NCBI GenBank assembly: GCA_029565415.1
Contig: JAKQOH010000191.1
Coordinates: 1-23,534, forward strand
Direction of reading: 5' to 3'
Source: Candidatus Rifleibacteriota bacterium
GTDB lineage: Bacteria; Riflebacteria; Ozemobacteria; Ozemobacterales; Ozemobacteraceae
DNA length: 23,534 nt
The notes below the pieces were generated by a model, which worked only from the letters and a program-made list of their open reading frames with translations, did not search any database and was not told the origin of the DNA. Below, in pieces: positions 1 through 8,300 of this stretch. The stretch's first letter is position 1. Each line of letters begins with the position of its first letter. The position numbers and the translations under genes were made by a program.

Positions 1-431
1 AGGTCGATGCCGCCGGCCAGCAGGCCCTTGACCTGCTCGGTGAATGCCTCCTCGGCCTCTTCGACGGAGGTTTTGCCCCAGGGTTCGAGGCGGATGCCGA
101 GCGGCCCGATCGAGCCTGCGACGAACACCTTGTCGCCGGCCACCTGGCGGGCGATCTTCACGCCCTGGAAGTTGATCGCCTCGATCTTGTCGGCGAGGCC
201 GTGGGGGGCCAGTTTGAACCGGTTCGCGCCGAAGGTGTTGGTCTCGATGACCATCGCCCCGGCGTCGATATATTCGCGATGCACCTGCTGGACCAGGCTC
301 GGATTCGAGAGATTCAGCTCGTCGTAGACCTGGTTCAGGTAGATGCCCTTGGCATACAGCATCGTGCCCATGGCGCCGTCGAAGACGACGGGATGTTCCT
401 CGTAGAAGGTTCGGAAGTCGGGAAGAGCCAC
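1..431 (-). CDS. Homocysteine S-methyltransferase domain protein, N-terminal part (probably bifunctional HMT/MTHFR)
   Basis: The first 143 residues are present and the gene continues past the left edge. The family moves a methyl group to homocysteine to make methionine, using a zinc-bound thiol. The visible part shows the opening signature DGAMGTML (residues 18-25), then HREYIDAGA and the ETNTFGAN strand, which form the first strands of the homocysteine-binding TIM barrel. The later stretch VAGSIGPLGIRLEPWGKTS resembles bifunctional homocysteine S-methyltransferase/methylenetetrahydrofolate reductases more than cobalamin MetH, but the deciding C-terminal domain is outside the window. The start is GTG at 431: an in-frame TAA lies two codons upstream and a GGAGG ribosome site sits just ahead, so no longer start is possible. 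It is divergent from the M50 peptidase. The domain is certain; the choice between one-domain, bifunctional and MetH forms is inference. Confidence 0.85.
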   Translation of the reverse strand, partial: MALPDFRTFYEEHPVVFDGAMGTMLYAKGIYLNQVYDELNLSNPSLVQQVHREYIDAGAMVIETNTFGANRFKLAPHGLADKIEAINFQGVKIARQVAGDKVFVAGSIGPLGIRLEPWGKTSVEEAEEAFTEQVKGLLAGGID

Positions 432-491
432 GGCTTATCCTCCCTTTGCGGATATGATTCCTGTTCGACGGGTTGCCGAAGAAGGTGCCCC

Positions 492-521
492 ATATTGGGC
501 GAATACCCCCTCCCCTGTCAA
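492..521 (-). promoter_or_regulatory. Candidate promoter for the homocysteine methyltransferase
   Basis: Read on the minus strand, a perfect TTGACA lies at 521-516 and a weaker CAATAT (3 of 6) at 497-492, 18 bases apart. This would give a leader of about 55 bases before the GTG at 431. The -35 box is convincing and the -10 box is not. The rest of the 432-629 gap holds only a possible extended -10 (TGATAGACT, 593-601, plus strand) facing the M50 gene. No RNA gene is seen there. Confidence 0.4.
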
Positions 522-629
522 GACCGGGGCGCGGGCGCATCGGTTTTTCACGGTCGCCGGATAACCGGGGCTGCGGCTCCATCGACGCGATGTGATAGAC
601 TTGTCCATCCTCAGGAGGTTCATGACCGC

Positions 630-1340
630 ATGGCCTATACCCCCGACCCGCTGAGCGTCCTTTCGCTCGACTTGCCCGCTTTCGTCATCGGAATCGGGTT
701 TCACGAGTTCTGTCACGCGTTCGCGGCCGATCGTCTCGGCGATCCGACGCCCCGCGAGGAAGGCCGGGTGAGCCTGAATCCCATCGAACACCTCGACCCG
801 ATCGGAACGGCGCTTCCCATGTATCTGGCTCTGACCGGCGCCCCGCTCTCGTTCGGCTGGGGCAAGCCCGTCGTCGTCGATCCGTCGCGGTTCCGGAACC
901 CGGTTCAGGGATACGGCATCGTGTCGGTGGCAGGCCCGCTCGGGAACCTGCTGATCTGCATCCTGCTCGGGCTGGTGCTGCGTTTTTCGGGCGAGCTCAC
1001 GGCGGCGCTCCAGTTCATGACGACCCCGACGGGCAATTATATATATCGATTGATATTCAGAATCTTCGCGATGAACATGGGGCTGTTTCTCTTCAATCTT
1101 CTCCCCATTCCCCCGCTCGATGGTTCGAAAGTGGTGATGTGGCTCGGCGGGGAAAAGGCGCGCGAGGCCTACGACACCATCCGGCCCTACAGTCTGCTGC
1201 TGCTGCTGCTCGTCCTGGCCTCGGGAATCGACCGGTATGTCCTCATTCCCCTGTTCATCCGGCTGACCCAGCTTCTCGCGGGCGGCGGCATGGCCCAGTA
1301 TGTCTTTTTCCCGTCGGCATTCGTCGCGGATTTTCTCTGA
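630..1340 (+). CDS. M50 (site-2 protease-like) membrane metallopeptidase
   Basis: A 236-residue intramembrane zinc peptidase. The zinc motif HEFCH lies at residues 25-29 in the first membrane segment. It is followed by a GRVSLNP...HLDPIGT stretch (46-60) and FGWGKPV (75-81), all typical of the compact bacterial M50B group without a PDZ domain. The third ligand is D164 in NLLPIPPLDG (156-165). About five hydrophobic segments are visible. The substrate is unknown; the family cleaves membrane-embedded or membrane-adjacent proteins. The ATG at 630 was chosen because AGGAGG (613-618) precedes it and homologous sequence begins just before HEFCH. The open frame runs back to 201 but overlaps the divergent methyltransferase. 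Residues 136-145 are written in AT-rich codons (see findings). No terminator follows. Confidence 0.9.
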   Translation: MAYTPDPLSVLSLDLPAFVIGIGFHEFCHAFAADRLGDPTPREEGRVSLNPIEHLDPIGTALPMYLALTGAPLSFGWGKPVVVDPSRFRNPVQGYGIVSVAGPLGNLLICILLGLVLRFSGELTAALQFMTTPTGNYIYRLIFRIFAMNMGLFLFNLLPIPPLDGSKVVMWLGGEKAREAYDTIRPYSLLLLLLVLASGIDRYVLIPLFIRLTQLLAGGGMAQYVFFPSAFVADFL

Positions 1341-1395
1341 ATCCCTGCCCCAGGCTTCTTGACATGACATTCGCCCCAGATGCGGGTTTTGGCGT

Positions 1396-1401
1396 TATAC
1401 T
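1396..1401 (+). promoter_or_regulatory. Candidate -10 box for the small secreted protein gene
   Basis: TATACT (5 of 6) lies 30 bases before the ATG at 1432 and would give a short leader containing the AGGAGG site (1421-1426). No -35 is found at 16-18 bases. The same TATACT/TACACT/TAGACT word recurs at similar distances ahead of the genes starting at 630, 2139, 3454 and 16197, which supports it as the local -10 preference. Confidence 0.35.
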
Positions 1402-1431
1402 GGAGTCAGGAACGACAAGAAGGAGGCTTTC

Positions 1432-1968
1432 ATGAACAGGAACCGATTCGTTTTTCTCGCCGTGGTGCTGGTGCTCGCGGCCGCCGTCTGTGCTTCGGCC
1501 GAGACGCAGATTCCATCCGTGAAACAACAGGAAGCACCCTATTTCATCGGCCTCGGCTTCGCTTTGAAATCGGTCGAGGAGTTCGTCCCGGCAGAGCTTC
1601 GGGTGACGGTGATCCAGCTCAAGAATCTCGAGAACAACCAGCAGACCCCGGCCAGCTTCAAGGCTCTTTTCGAGCTGGGAGCCCAGAAATACCCGGTGAA
1701 GATCATCCAGCCCGATCTTTCCGCCTTCGAAGCCGACATTATGGATCCGCAAACGAAGGGCAAGGAGCTTTCGGCCCCGATCGGCCATATCACTCTCGGC
1801 CTGGTCAAGGTCACCGAGCACAAATCCGTCGCAACCGGCACGCTGCTCATCAGGACCGGTGACGAGAAAACCTCGGGCGAGTTCAAGCTGCTGCTGAACG
1901 AGCTTCCGATCGGCCTTCCGCAAGGCGGCGCCGATACCGCCCCCGGGAACAGCCCAGCAGCGCCCTGA
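1432..1968 (+). CDS. Small exported protein of unknown function
   Basis: A 178-residue protein I do not recognise. Residues 1-23 form a clear Sec signal peptide: Arg at 3 and 5, a hydrophobic core, and an ASA-E cleavage site after residue 23. The mature part of about 155 residues is a soluble mixed domain without cysteines, with alternating hydrophobic residues suggesting a beta sandwich, and a Pro/Ala/Gly-rich tail. It probably lives in the periplasm or outside the cell. The start is fixed by AGGAGG five bases upstream (1421-1426). It stands between the M50 peptidase and a strong terminator, so it is either transcribed from its own -10-like box at 1396 or is the last gene after the M50 peptidase. 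Confidence 0.75.
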   Translation: MNRNRFVFLAVVLVLAAAVCASAETQIPSVKQQEAPYFIGLGFALKSVEEFVPAELRVTVIQLKNLENNQQTPASFKALFELGAQKYPVKIIQPDLSAFEADIMDPQTKGKELSAPIGHITLGLVKVTEHKSVATGTLLIRTGDEKTSGEFKLLLNELPIGLPQGGADTAPGNSPAAP

Positions 1969-1985
1969 CACCTTCCGTTCATCCC

Positions 1986-2023
1986 GATTCCCTTCGGCGC
2001 AGGCAGCCGGAGGGAATCTTTTT
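1986..2023 (+). terminator. Rho-independent terminator after the small secreted protein gene
   Basis: A 13-bp stem pairs 1986-1998 with 2006-2018 with a single T-G wobble and a 7-base loop, followed directly by TTTTT (2019-2023). This ends the unit that includes the gene at 1432-1968. Confidence 0.88.
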
Positions 2024-2043
2024 ATCCGGCCCCCCGGGCCCGA

Positions 2044-2072
2044 TTGCCTCCCGGACGGGATCGGCCTATACT
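2044..2072 (+). promoter_or_regulatory. Candidate sigma-70-type promoter of the MFS transporter
   Basis: TTGCCT (2044-2049, 4 of 6) and TATACT (2067-2072, 5 of 6) are separated by exactly 17 bases and lie just after the preceding terminator. The expected leader is about 60 bases, with AGGA (2127-2130) eight bases before the ATG at 2139. Confidence 0.6.
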
Positions 2073-2138
2073 GGGCAGCCGTGCGGGGCCGTCGCCACTC
2101 CCCTTTTTCGTTGTCGCAGCAATCGCAGGATTCGCACC

Positions 2139-3392
2139 ATGAACTCGTATCTTCTCATCGCCCTGACGTTTTCACGCCCGATCCGGGACATGCTCGCCGC
2201 GCAATGCCTGGCGGCCCTCGGCACCGGCATGTTCAGCGTGCTGTTCAACCTGTATCTCAAATCGTCCGGGTATTCGGAAGACCTGATCGGGAAGCTTCTG
2301 GCCATGCAGGCCCTGAGTGCCGCGCTGGCATCCGTGCCCCTCGCCCGGCTGGCGGACAGGGTTTCCCGGCGTTCCTGCTACATCCTCAGCATCGTGCTGC
2401 TTGCCGCGGGCTATGTGCTCGCCAGCTCCACGACGGGATTCTGGCCGCTCGCCTTCGCCGCCTCCCTGGCGGGAATCGGCTCGGGAGGCCAGCTGGTGTC
2501 GGTGCAGCCGTATCTTCACGAGCACAGCCGGCGCCGGCAGCGCACGTATCTGTTCAGCCTGAACTTCACCCTCACCCTGACGATGTACATCGTCGCCGGG
2601 CTTCTTGCGGGCTGGCTTCCCAAGCTTGCCGAAGGGTTCGGCCTGCTGGAAGCCGTCTCCGAGACGGAACGATTGCGCCACTGTCTCCAGGTCGGAGCGG
2701 GATTTTCACTCCTCGCGGTATTGCTGGCCCGGCGCATCAGCGAACCTTCGCGGCCCCAGGCGGCGACCAGGGTCACGAAAACGGCCGGACAGGACATGGC
2801 CCCCGGACCGTCTCCGCGGCTTCTGATCGGCCGCTATGTGCTCACGACGGCCCTCACGGGGGCGGGCGCCGGGCTGATCGTCCCGTATTTCAATCTCTAC
2901 TTCAGAGACTGGGTCGGCAGCAGCGTGGCCGAGATCGGCACGGTGTTCGCCCTGTCGCAACTCACCACCGCGATCGGCGGGGCGCTTTCCCCGCTCATGA
3001 CGCGGCGGGTCGGTCTCGCGGCAGGGGTGACGCTGACCCAGCTCGCTTCCCTGCCGTTCATGCTGGTGATGGCGCACACGCACGATTTCTGGCTGTGCGC
3101 CGGCAGTTTCCTGTTCCGGGGCGCCTTCATGAACATGGGGATCCCGATCCGCGAGCAGCTGATGATGGCGACCGTCCCCCCTGCATTGCGGGCAAGCGCC
3201 GCCGCGGCCGAGAGCATCGCCTGGTTCCTGTCGTGGGGCCTGGTCATGTCGTTTTCCGGCACCCTGATCATGAGCTGGGGGTATCCCTCAAGCCTGTATA
3301 TCACGTTTGGCCTGTATCTCACCGCCAGCGTCCTGTTCTGGCTCTGGTTCCGGCCCCATGCATCCCCGCGGGCGGCAACATTCTCTTGTTGA
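2139..3392 (+). CDS. Major facilitator superfamily (MFS) transporter
   Basis: A 417-residue inner-membrane permease with about twelve hydrophobic helices in two halves, joined by a polar linker near residues 205-228. The loop between helices 2 and 3 carries the MFS motif-A pattern, seen as PLARLADRVSRRS. A similar GIG..G pattern follows in helix 4, and the second half begins after SPRLLIGRYVL. Its length is normal for a twelve-helix MFS. The substrate cannot be read from the sequence; the overall look is that of a drug or small-metabolite exporter. The start is the ATG with AGGA eight bases upstream. It appears to be transcribed from its own promoter at 2044-2072. No T-rich hairpin follows, so read-through into the peptidase at 3454 is possible. 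Confidence 0.88.
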   Translation: MNSYLLIALTFSRPIRDMLAAQCLAALGTGMFSVLFNLYLKSSGYSEDLIGKLLAMQALSAALASVPLARLADRVSRRSCYILSIVLLAAGYVLASSTTGFWPLAFAASLAGIGSGGQLVSVQPYLHEHSRRRQRTYLFSLNFTLTLTMYIVAGLLAGWLPKLAEGFGLLEAVSETERLRHCLQVGAGFSLLAVLLARRISEPSRPQAATRVTKTAGQDMAPGPSPRLLIGRYVLTTALTGAGAGLIVPYFNLYFRDWVGSSVAEIGTVFALSQLTTAIGGALSPLMTRRVGLAAGVTLTQLASLPFMLVMAHTHDFWLCAGSFLFRGAFMNMGIPIREQLMMATVPPALRASAAAAESIAWFLSWGLVMSFSGTLIMSWGYPSSLYITFGLYLTASVLFWLWFRPHASPRAATFSC

Positions 3393-3423
3393 AGGAGACA
3401 GTGTTTCCATAGTAAAAAAGGGG

Positions 3424-3429
3424 TACACT
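3424..3429 (+). promoter_or_regulatory. Weak candidate -10 box for the M3 peptidase
   Basis: TACACT lies 24 bases ahead of the ATG at 3454. The -35 is poor (TGTTTC at 3402-3407, 16-base spacer). The short A-run before it raises local AT content. It is reported because of its likeness to the TATACT boxes of neighbouring genes. Confidence 0.25.
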
Positions 3430-3453
3430 CTTCCCGCCAACGGAGGTACAAGC

Positions 3454-5250
3454 ATGAGTCACAGCATGACGTGGGATATGTCCCCGTTCTTTCCTGCATT
3501 CGGTGGACCGGAAATGCTCGCCTTCCGGAACCGGCTCGCAGGTGATATCGCGATGCTGACGGAACGGGCTGCCGCGACGGCAGGCCTGTCCCGCGAAACG
3601 GCGCCGGCATGGGAGGAGATGTTCTGCGCGCATGAGGATCTGTATGCGCGGTATACCCATTTTCTGTGCTATCTCGACTGTCTCGCCGCCACGGATGCCG
3701 CGAACGAGGCCATCCAGTCCGAACTCGGCCGTCTGGCCCTCGTCGATGCCGACCTCCAGAAGCTCGATGCCGAGCTAAAACGGGCGCTGAAAGACGTTTC
3801 GGATGCGGATTTCGTGGCATTCCTCAACCGGCCCCGCCTTGCCCCGATCGCCTATCATCTGGGCCGGCAGCGGGAAGAGGCGCGTCGGGCCATGCCCCGC
3901 GAGCTCGAATCGCTCGCCGCCGACCTGGGGGTCGACGGGTTCACTTCGTGGGGACGCCTGTACAACACGATTGCCGGCAAGCTCACGTTCGAACTCATCC
4001 ACCCGGACGGCCGGAGGGAAACCAAATCGTTGGCCCAGCGGACCGCCCTGATGGAGGATCCCGACCCGCGGATCCGACGGGCAGCCTTCGAAGGTGGAAA
4101 CGCCGCCTGGGAGCGGTACGCCGACGTTTGCGCGGCCGCCCTGAACCACATCTCGGGCACCCGGCTCACGCTGAACGCCCGCCGCAAAATCCCGCATTTC
4201 CTCGATGTCGCGTTGTTCCAGGGGCGGGTTTCCCGGGCGACGGTCGATGCGCTGATGCGGGCGGCGGCAAGCGGCCGGGATCTGTGCAGCAGGTTCGCCC
4301 GCGTGAAGGCGGAACGGCTCGGCCTTCCCGGCCTGGCCTGGTATGATATCGAGGCGCCGCTTCCCACGGCAGAGGAGCAAAAATACGCATGGGATGGCGG
4401 AATCGAGATGGTCGCCCAGGCCTTCTCCCGCACGTTCCCCGAGTTCGGTACGTTCCTGCGCGGGATTCTCGACAAACGGTGGGTCGATGCCCAGCCGCGG
4501 CCGGGCAGACGGCCCGGGGCTTTCTGCACGGGCTCGCCCGTGATCGAGGAGCAGCGCATTTTCATGACGTTCGAAGGCGGCTTCGGGGACTTGCAGACCC
4601 TGGCCCACGAGGCCGGCCACGCGTTCCATTCGCAGCTGATGGAGAAGATGCGGCCGTTCTCGCGCGCCTATCCGATGACGCTGGCCGAAACGGCTTCGAC
4701 ATTCGCCGAACTGATCCTGTCCGACAGCCTGCTGAACGACCCCGCGGTGCCGGATGCACAAAAAGCCTCGCTGCTGAACATCCAGCTCAGCAACGCCATC
4801 ATGTTCCTGCTGAACATCCCGCTGCGGTTCGAGTTCGAGAAGGCCTTCCACGAGGAGCGGCAGAAAGGCGAAGTCGGCGTTTCACGCCTGAAGGAGCTGA
4901 TGGTGTCGAGCCAGCGCCGCGTCTTCGGGGACGTATTGCTCGAGGGCGGCGAGGATCCGCTGTTCTGGGCATCGAAGCTGCATTTCTACCTGACCGACAT
5001 CACGTTTTATAATTTCCCTTATACATTCGGATTCCTTCTCAGCCGCGGCATGTATGCGATGCTGCGCCGGGAAGGGGCCGCCTTCCTGCCGAACTATCGG
5101 GAGTTTCTGCGCCGCTCGGGGAGCGACACCGCCGAAAACGTCGCGAAGAGCACGCTGGGGGTTGACCTCGAGTCCGAAGCGTTCTGGAAGGCCTCGGTCG
5201 TCAGCCTCGAAGAGGATCTGCGCCGGTTCGAAGCCCTGACAGGCAAGTGA
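3454..5250 (+). CDS. M3 family oligoendopeptidase (PepF-like)
   Basis: A 598-residue cytoplasmic zinc peptidase that degrades short peptides. The zinc motif is HEAGH at residues 385-389, inside LAHEAGHAFHSQLM. The third ligand is expected at E412 in the LAETASTFAE helix (410-419), the usual oligoendopeptidase F signature. The N-terminal helical region and the overall length match the pepF/M3 family of about 600 residues. No signal peptide is seen. The start at 3454 has GGAGG at 3442-3446, seven bases upstream; longer in-frame starts would run into the MFS gene. Residues near 517-527 (TFYNFPYTFGF) are written in AT-rich codons. After the stop, a small 5-bp hairpin around 5260-5272 lacks a T-run, so termination is uncertain. 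Confidence 0.93.
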   Translation: MSHSMTWDMSPFFPAFGGPEMLAFRNRLAGDIAMLTERAAATAGLSRETAPAWEEMFCAHEDLYARYTHFLCYLDCLAATDAANEAIQSELGRLALVDADLQKLDAELKRALKDVSDADFVAFLNRPRLAPIAYHLGRQREEARRAMPRELESLAADLGVDGFTSWGRLYNTIAGKLTFELIHPDGRRETKSLAQRTALMEDPDPRIRRAAFEGGNAAWERYADVCAAALNHISGTRLTLNARRKIPHFLDVALFQGRVSRATVDALMRAAASGRDLCSRFARVKAERLGLPGLAWYDIEAPLPTAEEQKYAWDGGIEMVAQAFSRTFPEFGTFLRGILDKRWVDAQPRPGRRPGAFCTGSPVIEEQRIFMTFEGGFGDLQTLAHEAGHAFHSQLMEKMRPFSRAYPMTLAETASTFAELILSDSLLNDPAVPDAQKASLLNIQLSNAIMFLLNIPLRFEFEKAFHEERQKGEVGVSRLKELMVSSQRRVFGDVLLEGGEDPLFWASKLHFYLTDITFYNFPYTFGFLLSRGMYAMLRREGAAFLPNYREFLRRSGSDTAENVAKSTLGVDLESEAFWKASVVSLEEDLRRFEALTGK

Positions 5251-5350
5251 CCCCGGCATCGGAATGATTCCGGCACAGGAGCCAGTCCTGATTCTATAGC
5301 ACACGAAATATCGGCCAGGCCAGGTGCCGGGGCCGCATGGGGGTGAGAGG

Positions 5351-8300
5351 ATGGAAGGGTTTCTCTTCCTGTTGGTGGTCGGCCTTCTGTTGTATATCAT
5401 CCGGAGCGGCCAGGCGCAATCCGGCGGGGACAAGCCGGATGCCCAGGAAGAGCTGAAGCTGCGCATCATCCGGCTCGAGCGCCGCCTGGAACGGGTCAAC
5501 GAGCGTCTGGACATCTTCTCGTCGGAGCTGTGGTCCCTCAAGAAGAATCTCTCCGCGCCGCCGGCGCAGGCGCCGGACCGACTACCAGCGGAGGAGCCCG
5601 ATCTCGAACCGCCTCCAACGCCCCGCGAGGCCGTCTCGGCAACTCCCCCTCGCGTCCCGGAGCCGGCCGCCGCGCCCGTCGTCGCCACCCCGTCCTGGAA
5701 GGACGCCCTCGTCGAACCGCTCTCCCCCCCGGGAGAGGTCATCCCGCTGGCTCCTCCCGAGCCGCTGCCCCTGACCCCGATCGAACAATCCTCCCCCATT
5801 CAGCCGCACGAGCCGCTTCCGCCTCTGCCGCCGCTCCCGGTCGAGCCTCCCCCCACGGCCGAGGAAGTCACGCACGAATCAACACGATCCACCATCGATC
5901 ACTCGCGCGCGGCGATGTTCCACTCCGATGAGCCGGCTCCCACGGATGCCGCCCCGCCCCGGCGGGATGAATCCCGGCCGGCAAGCGCCGAAAGCGGCTC
6001 GATCGACTGGGAAAACTTCCTCGGGAAAAAACTGTTCGCCTGGATCGGCAGCTTCGCCCTGTTTCTCTCGGCACTGTTTTTCGTACGGTATGCGATCGAA
6101 AACGACCTGGTCAGCCTTGGCATGCGGCTGGTTCTCGGCTTCCTCGTCGGCTCAGGCTCGATCGCGGGAGGGTTGTGGCTGAAGCGGTATGGATACCGGC
6201 AGACCGTCGACGGCCTGTGCGCCGCGGGCCTGGCCATTCTGTATGCAGTGTTCGTGGCCGCGCACCGGCTTCCCGCCGGCGATCCCTACCTCGGCACGGC
6301 TGCGACGTTCTCGCTGCTGACGGCCCTCACCGCCGGCGCCTTCACCCTGTCGGTGCGCCTCGATTCGCTGTTCGTGGCGATCCTGGCGATGGTCGGCGGC
6401 TTCCTGGTCCCCCCCTTCGTCTCGACGGGCCAGGACAATCCGCTCGGTCTGTTCGCCTACGTGACATTGCTCGATGCCGGCCTGCTCGCTGTCGCCCTTC
6501 GGAAGCGGTGGGGCGTGTTGATCACCCTGAGCGCGGTCGGCACGATGCTGATGCAGGCGGGCTGGGTGATGAAATTCTTCGGTGCGGCGAAGTTCCAGGC
6601 TGCCTGGCTGATCTTCGCCTGGTTCCCGCTGTTCTTCACGGTTGCCCGGCACCTGGCCGCAAAACGCGACTGGAGCGATCCGCACGTCGAAAACACCGCG
6701 CGCGTCGTTCCGCTGCTGTCGATGTGGATCGTCCCCCTGATGACCTCGACCGTCACTCCGGTTTCGATCGAAGACATCGCCGCGACCGGCAGTCTCCTGC
6801 GCACCCTCTCGGAGCCCGCACCTGCGCCAATTCCGCTCGCCGTCAGCCATGGCGGCATGATCATGGCCCTGCCCTACTGGCTTTCGGCCCTGGTCGGCTG
6901 GCAGGCCTACCGGGAAGCGGCGGCATCGATGTTCGCGAAGTATGCGCATATCCTGGTCTTCCTGCTCACCTGGGGCTGGACGGGCTCGGGCTTCCGGACC
7001 GACACGGCGGGAACCGGCTGGCTCCTGTTCGCCGCCTACCCGGCTTTCTTCTTCGCTCTCTGGCGGCTCACCCTGCGCACCCGCGACGACGCGGAACTGT
7101 CGGGAAGCGCCCGCTGGTCCGGCCTGCTCGGCTTCACGTTCAATGCATATCAACTGTTACATAACGATCTCGGCAACGATCCCGCGCACGTGTTTTCCCT
7201 CACGGCGCTGCTGGCGGTGGGGCTTGCCTGGCAGGCGATGAAGGACGAGTCCGCCAGCCCGTTCCATTTCGGCGGCGGGATCTCGGCGTTCACCGTGATC
7301 GCAATCTGGGCCAGTTCCTATGCCGTACGCGACCACACCACGGCCGCGTATCTCGCCTTCCTCGGCTTCCCCCTCTTCTTCGCCGGCACATCACGGCTGG
7401 CGGCGCTGCGCGGCCGGCTCGACGCGACCCTGAAAGCCGGAGGCCGCGTCTTCCCTCTCGCGGGAATGGTCTTCGCCTCGATGCTCGCAGGATGGGAGGC
7501 GTATGGCTCGAGTCCGGGCCTCGCCTTTTCCCTGGTGCTGGTGATCGATCTGCTGCTGGCCTGGGAGGCGCGCAGCGACCGCGAGGCGGCCCCGTATCAC
7601 ACGTACGGTTGCTGGGCCACGTTCGCGGTACTCTGGATCTGGGGCCATCAGTTCGGCTCGGCGGAAACCGCCATGACCGGGTCGGCAGCGTTCTTCGGCT
7701 TCACCGTCTTCTACGCCGCCGCCTGGCGGATCGTCCGGCGGCTGGACGGCGAGGCCGATCACCTGGCGTATCCGGCACGGCTCGCCCCGCTCGTTTCGAT
7801 GACCTGGGTCGCCTGGATGCTCACCGAGCCCGCTCTTGCGGCCCAGCCGGCGAAGGTTCTGGGCCTCCTCTTCCTCCTCGACCTCATCCTGACCTGGCAG
7901 ACGATCGAGGACGACGGCGCGCGGCCCTGGCACATGGGGGCCAGCATCGCCGGCTTCGCGCTCCTGATGACCTGGACGACGACGGCGCTGACCGAAGCGC
8001 TGCTGCCGGTCGCCCTCGGCTTCTATCTGCTGTTCGGCGCGCTCCACGCCCTGCTTCCGATCGTCCTCCAGCGGCTTCGGCCCTCGGGCGAGGCCTACAA
8101 CTGGATGCACCTGTATCCCGCGCTCATGCTCCTGGTCATGATCGCGCCGATCCTGAACCATACGGCCGCATGGCCGCTCATGATGCCGGTCATCTTCCTC
8201 CTCAACCTCGTCGGGCTGGTCGCCTCGTGGCTGTCGAGCGCGATGTGGATCGGCATCGTGATGCTGACCGTGACGACGGGCTGTTTCGGCGCCTGGATCT

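Noticed and set aside
201..629. 143-residue N-terminal extension of the M50 peptidase frame
   Set aside because: It overlaps the divergent methyltransferase, whose frame matches a known family, and the ribosome site at 613-618 supports the start at 630.
1359..1364. Perfect TTGACA ahead of the small secreted protein
   Set aside because: No -10-like word lies 16-18 bases downstream. The TATACT at 1396 is 31 bases away, too far to pair.
5255..5290. Small hairpins between the M3 peptidase and DUF2339 genes as a terminator
   Set aside because: Stems are about 5 bp and no T-run follows either one.
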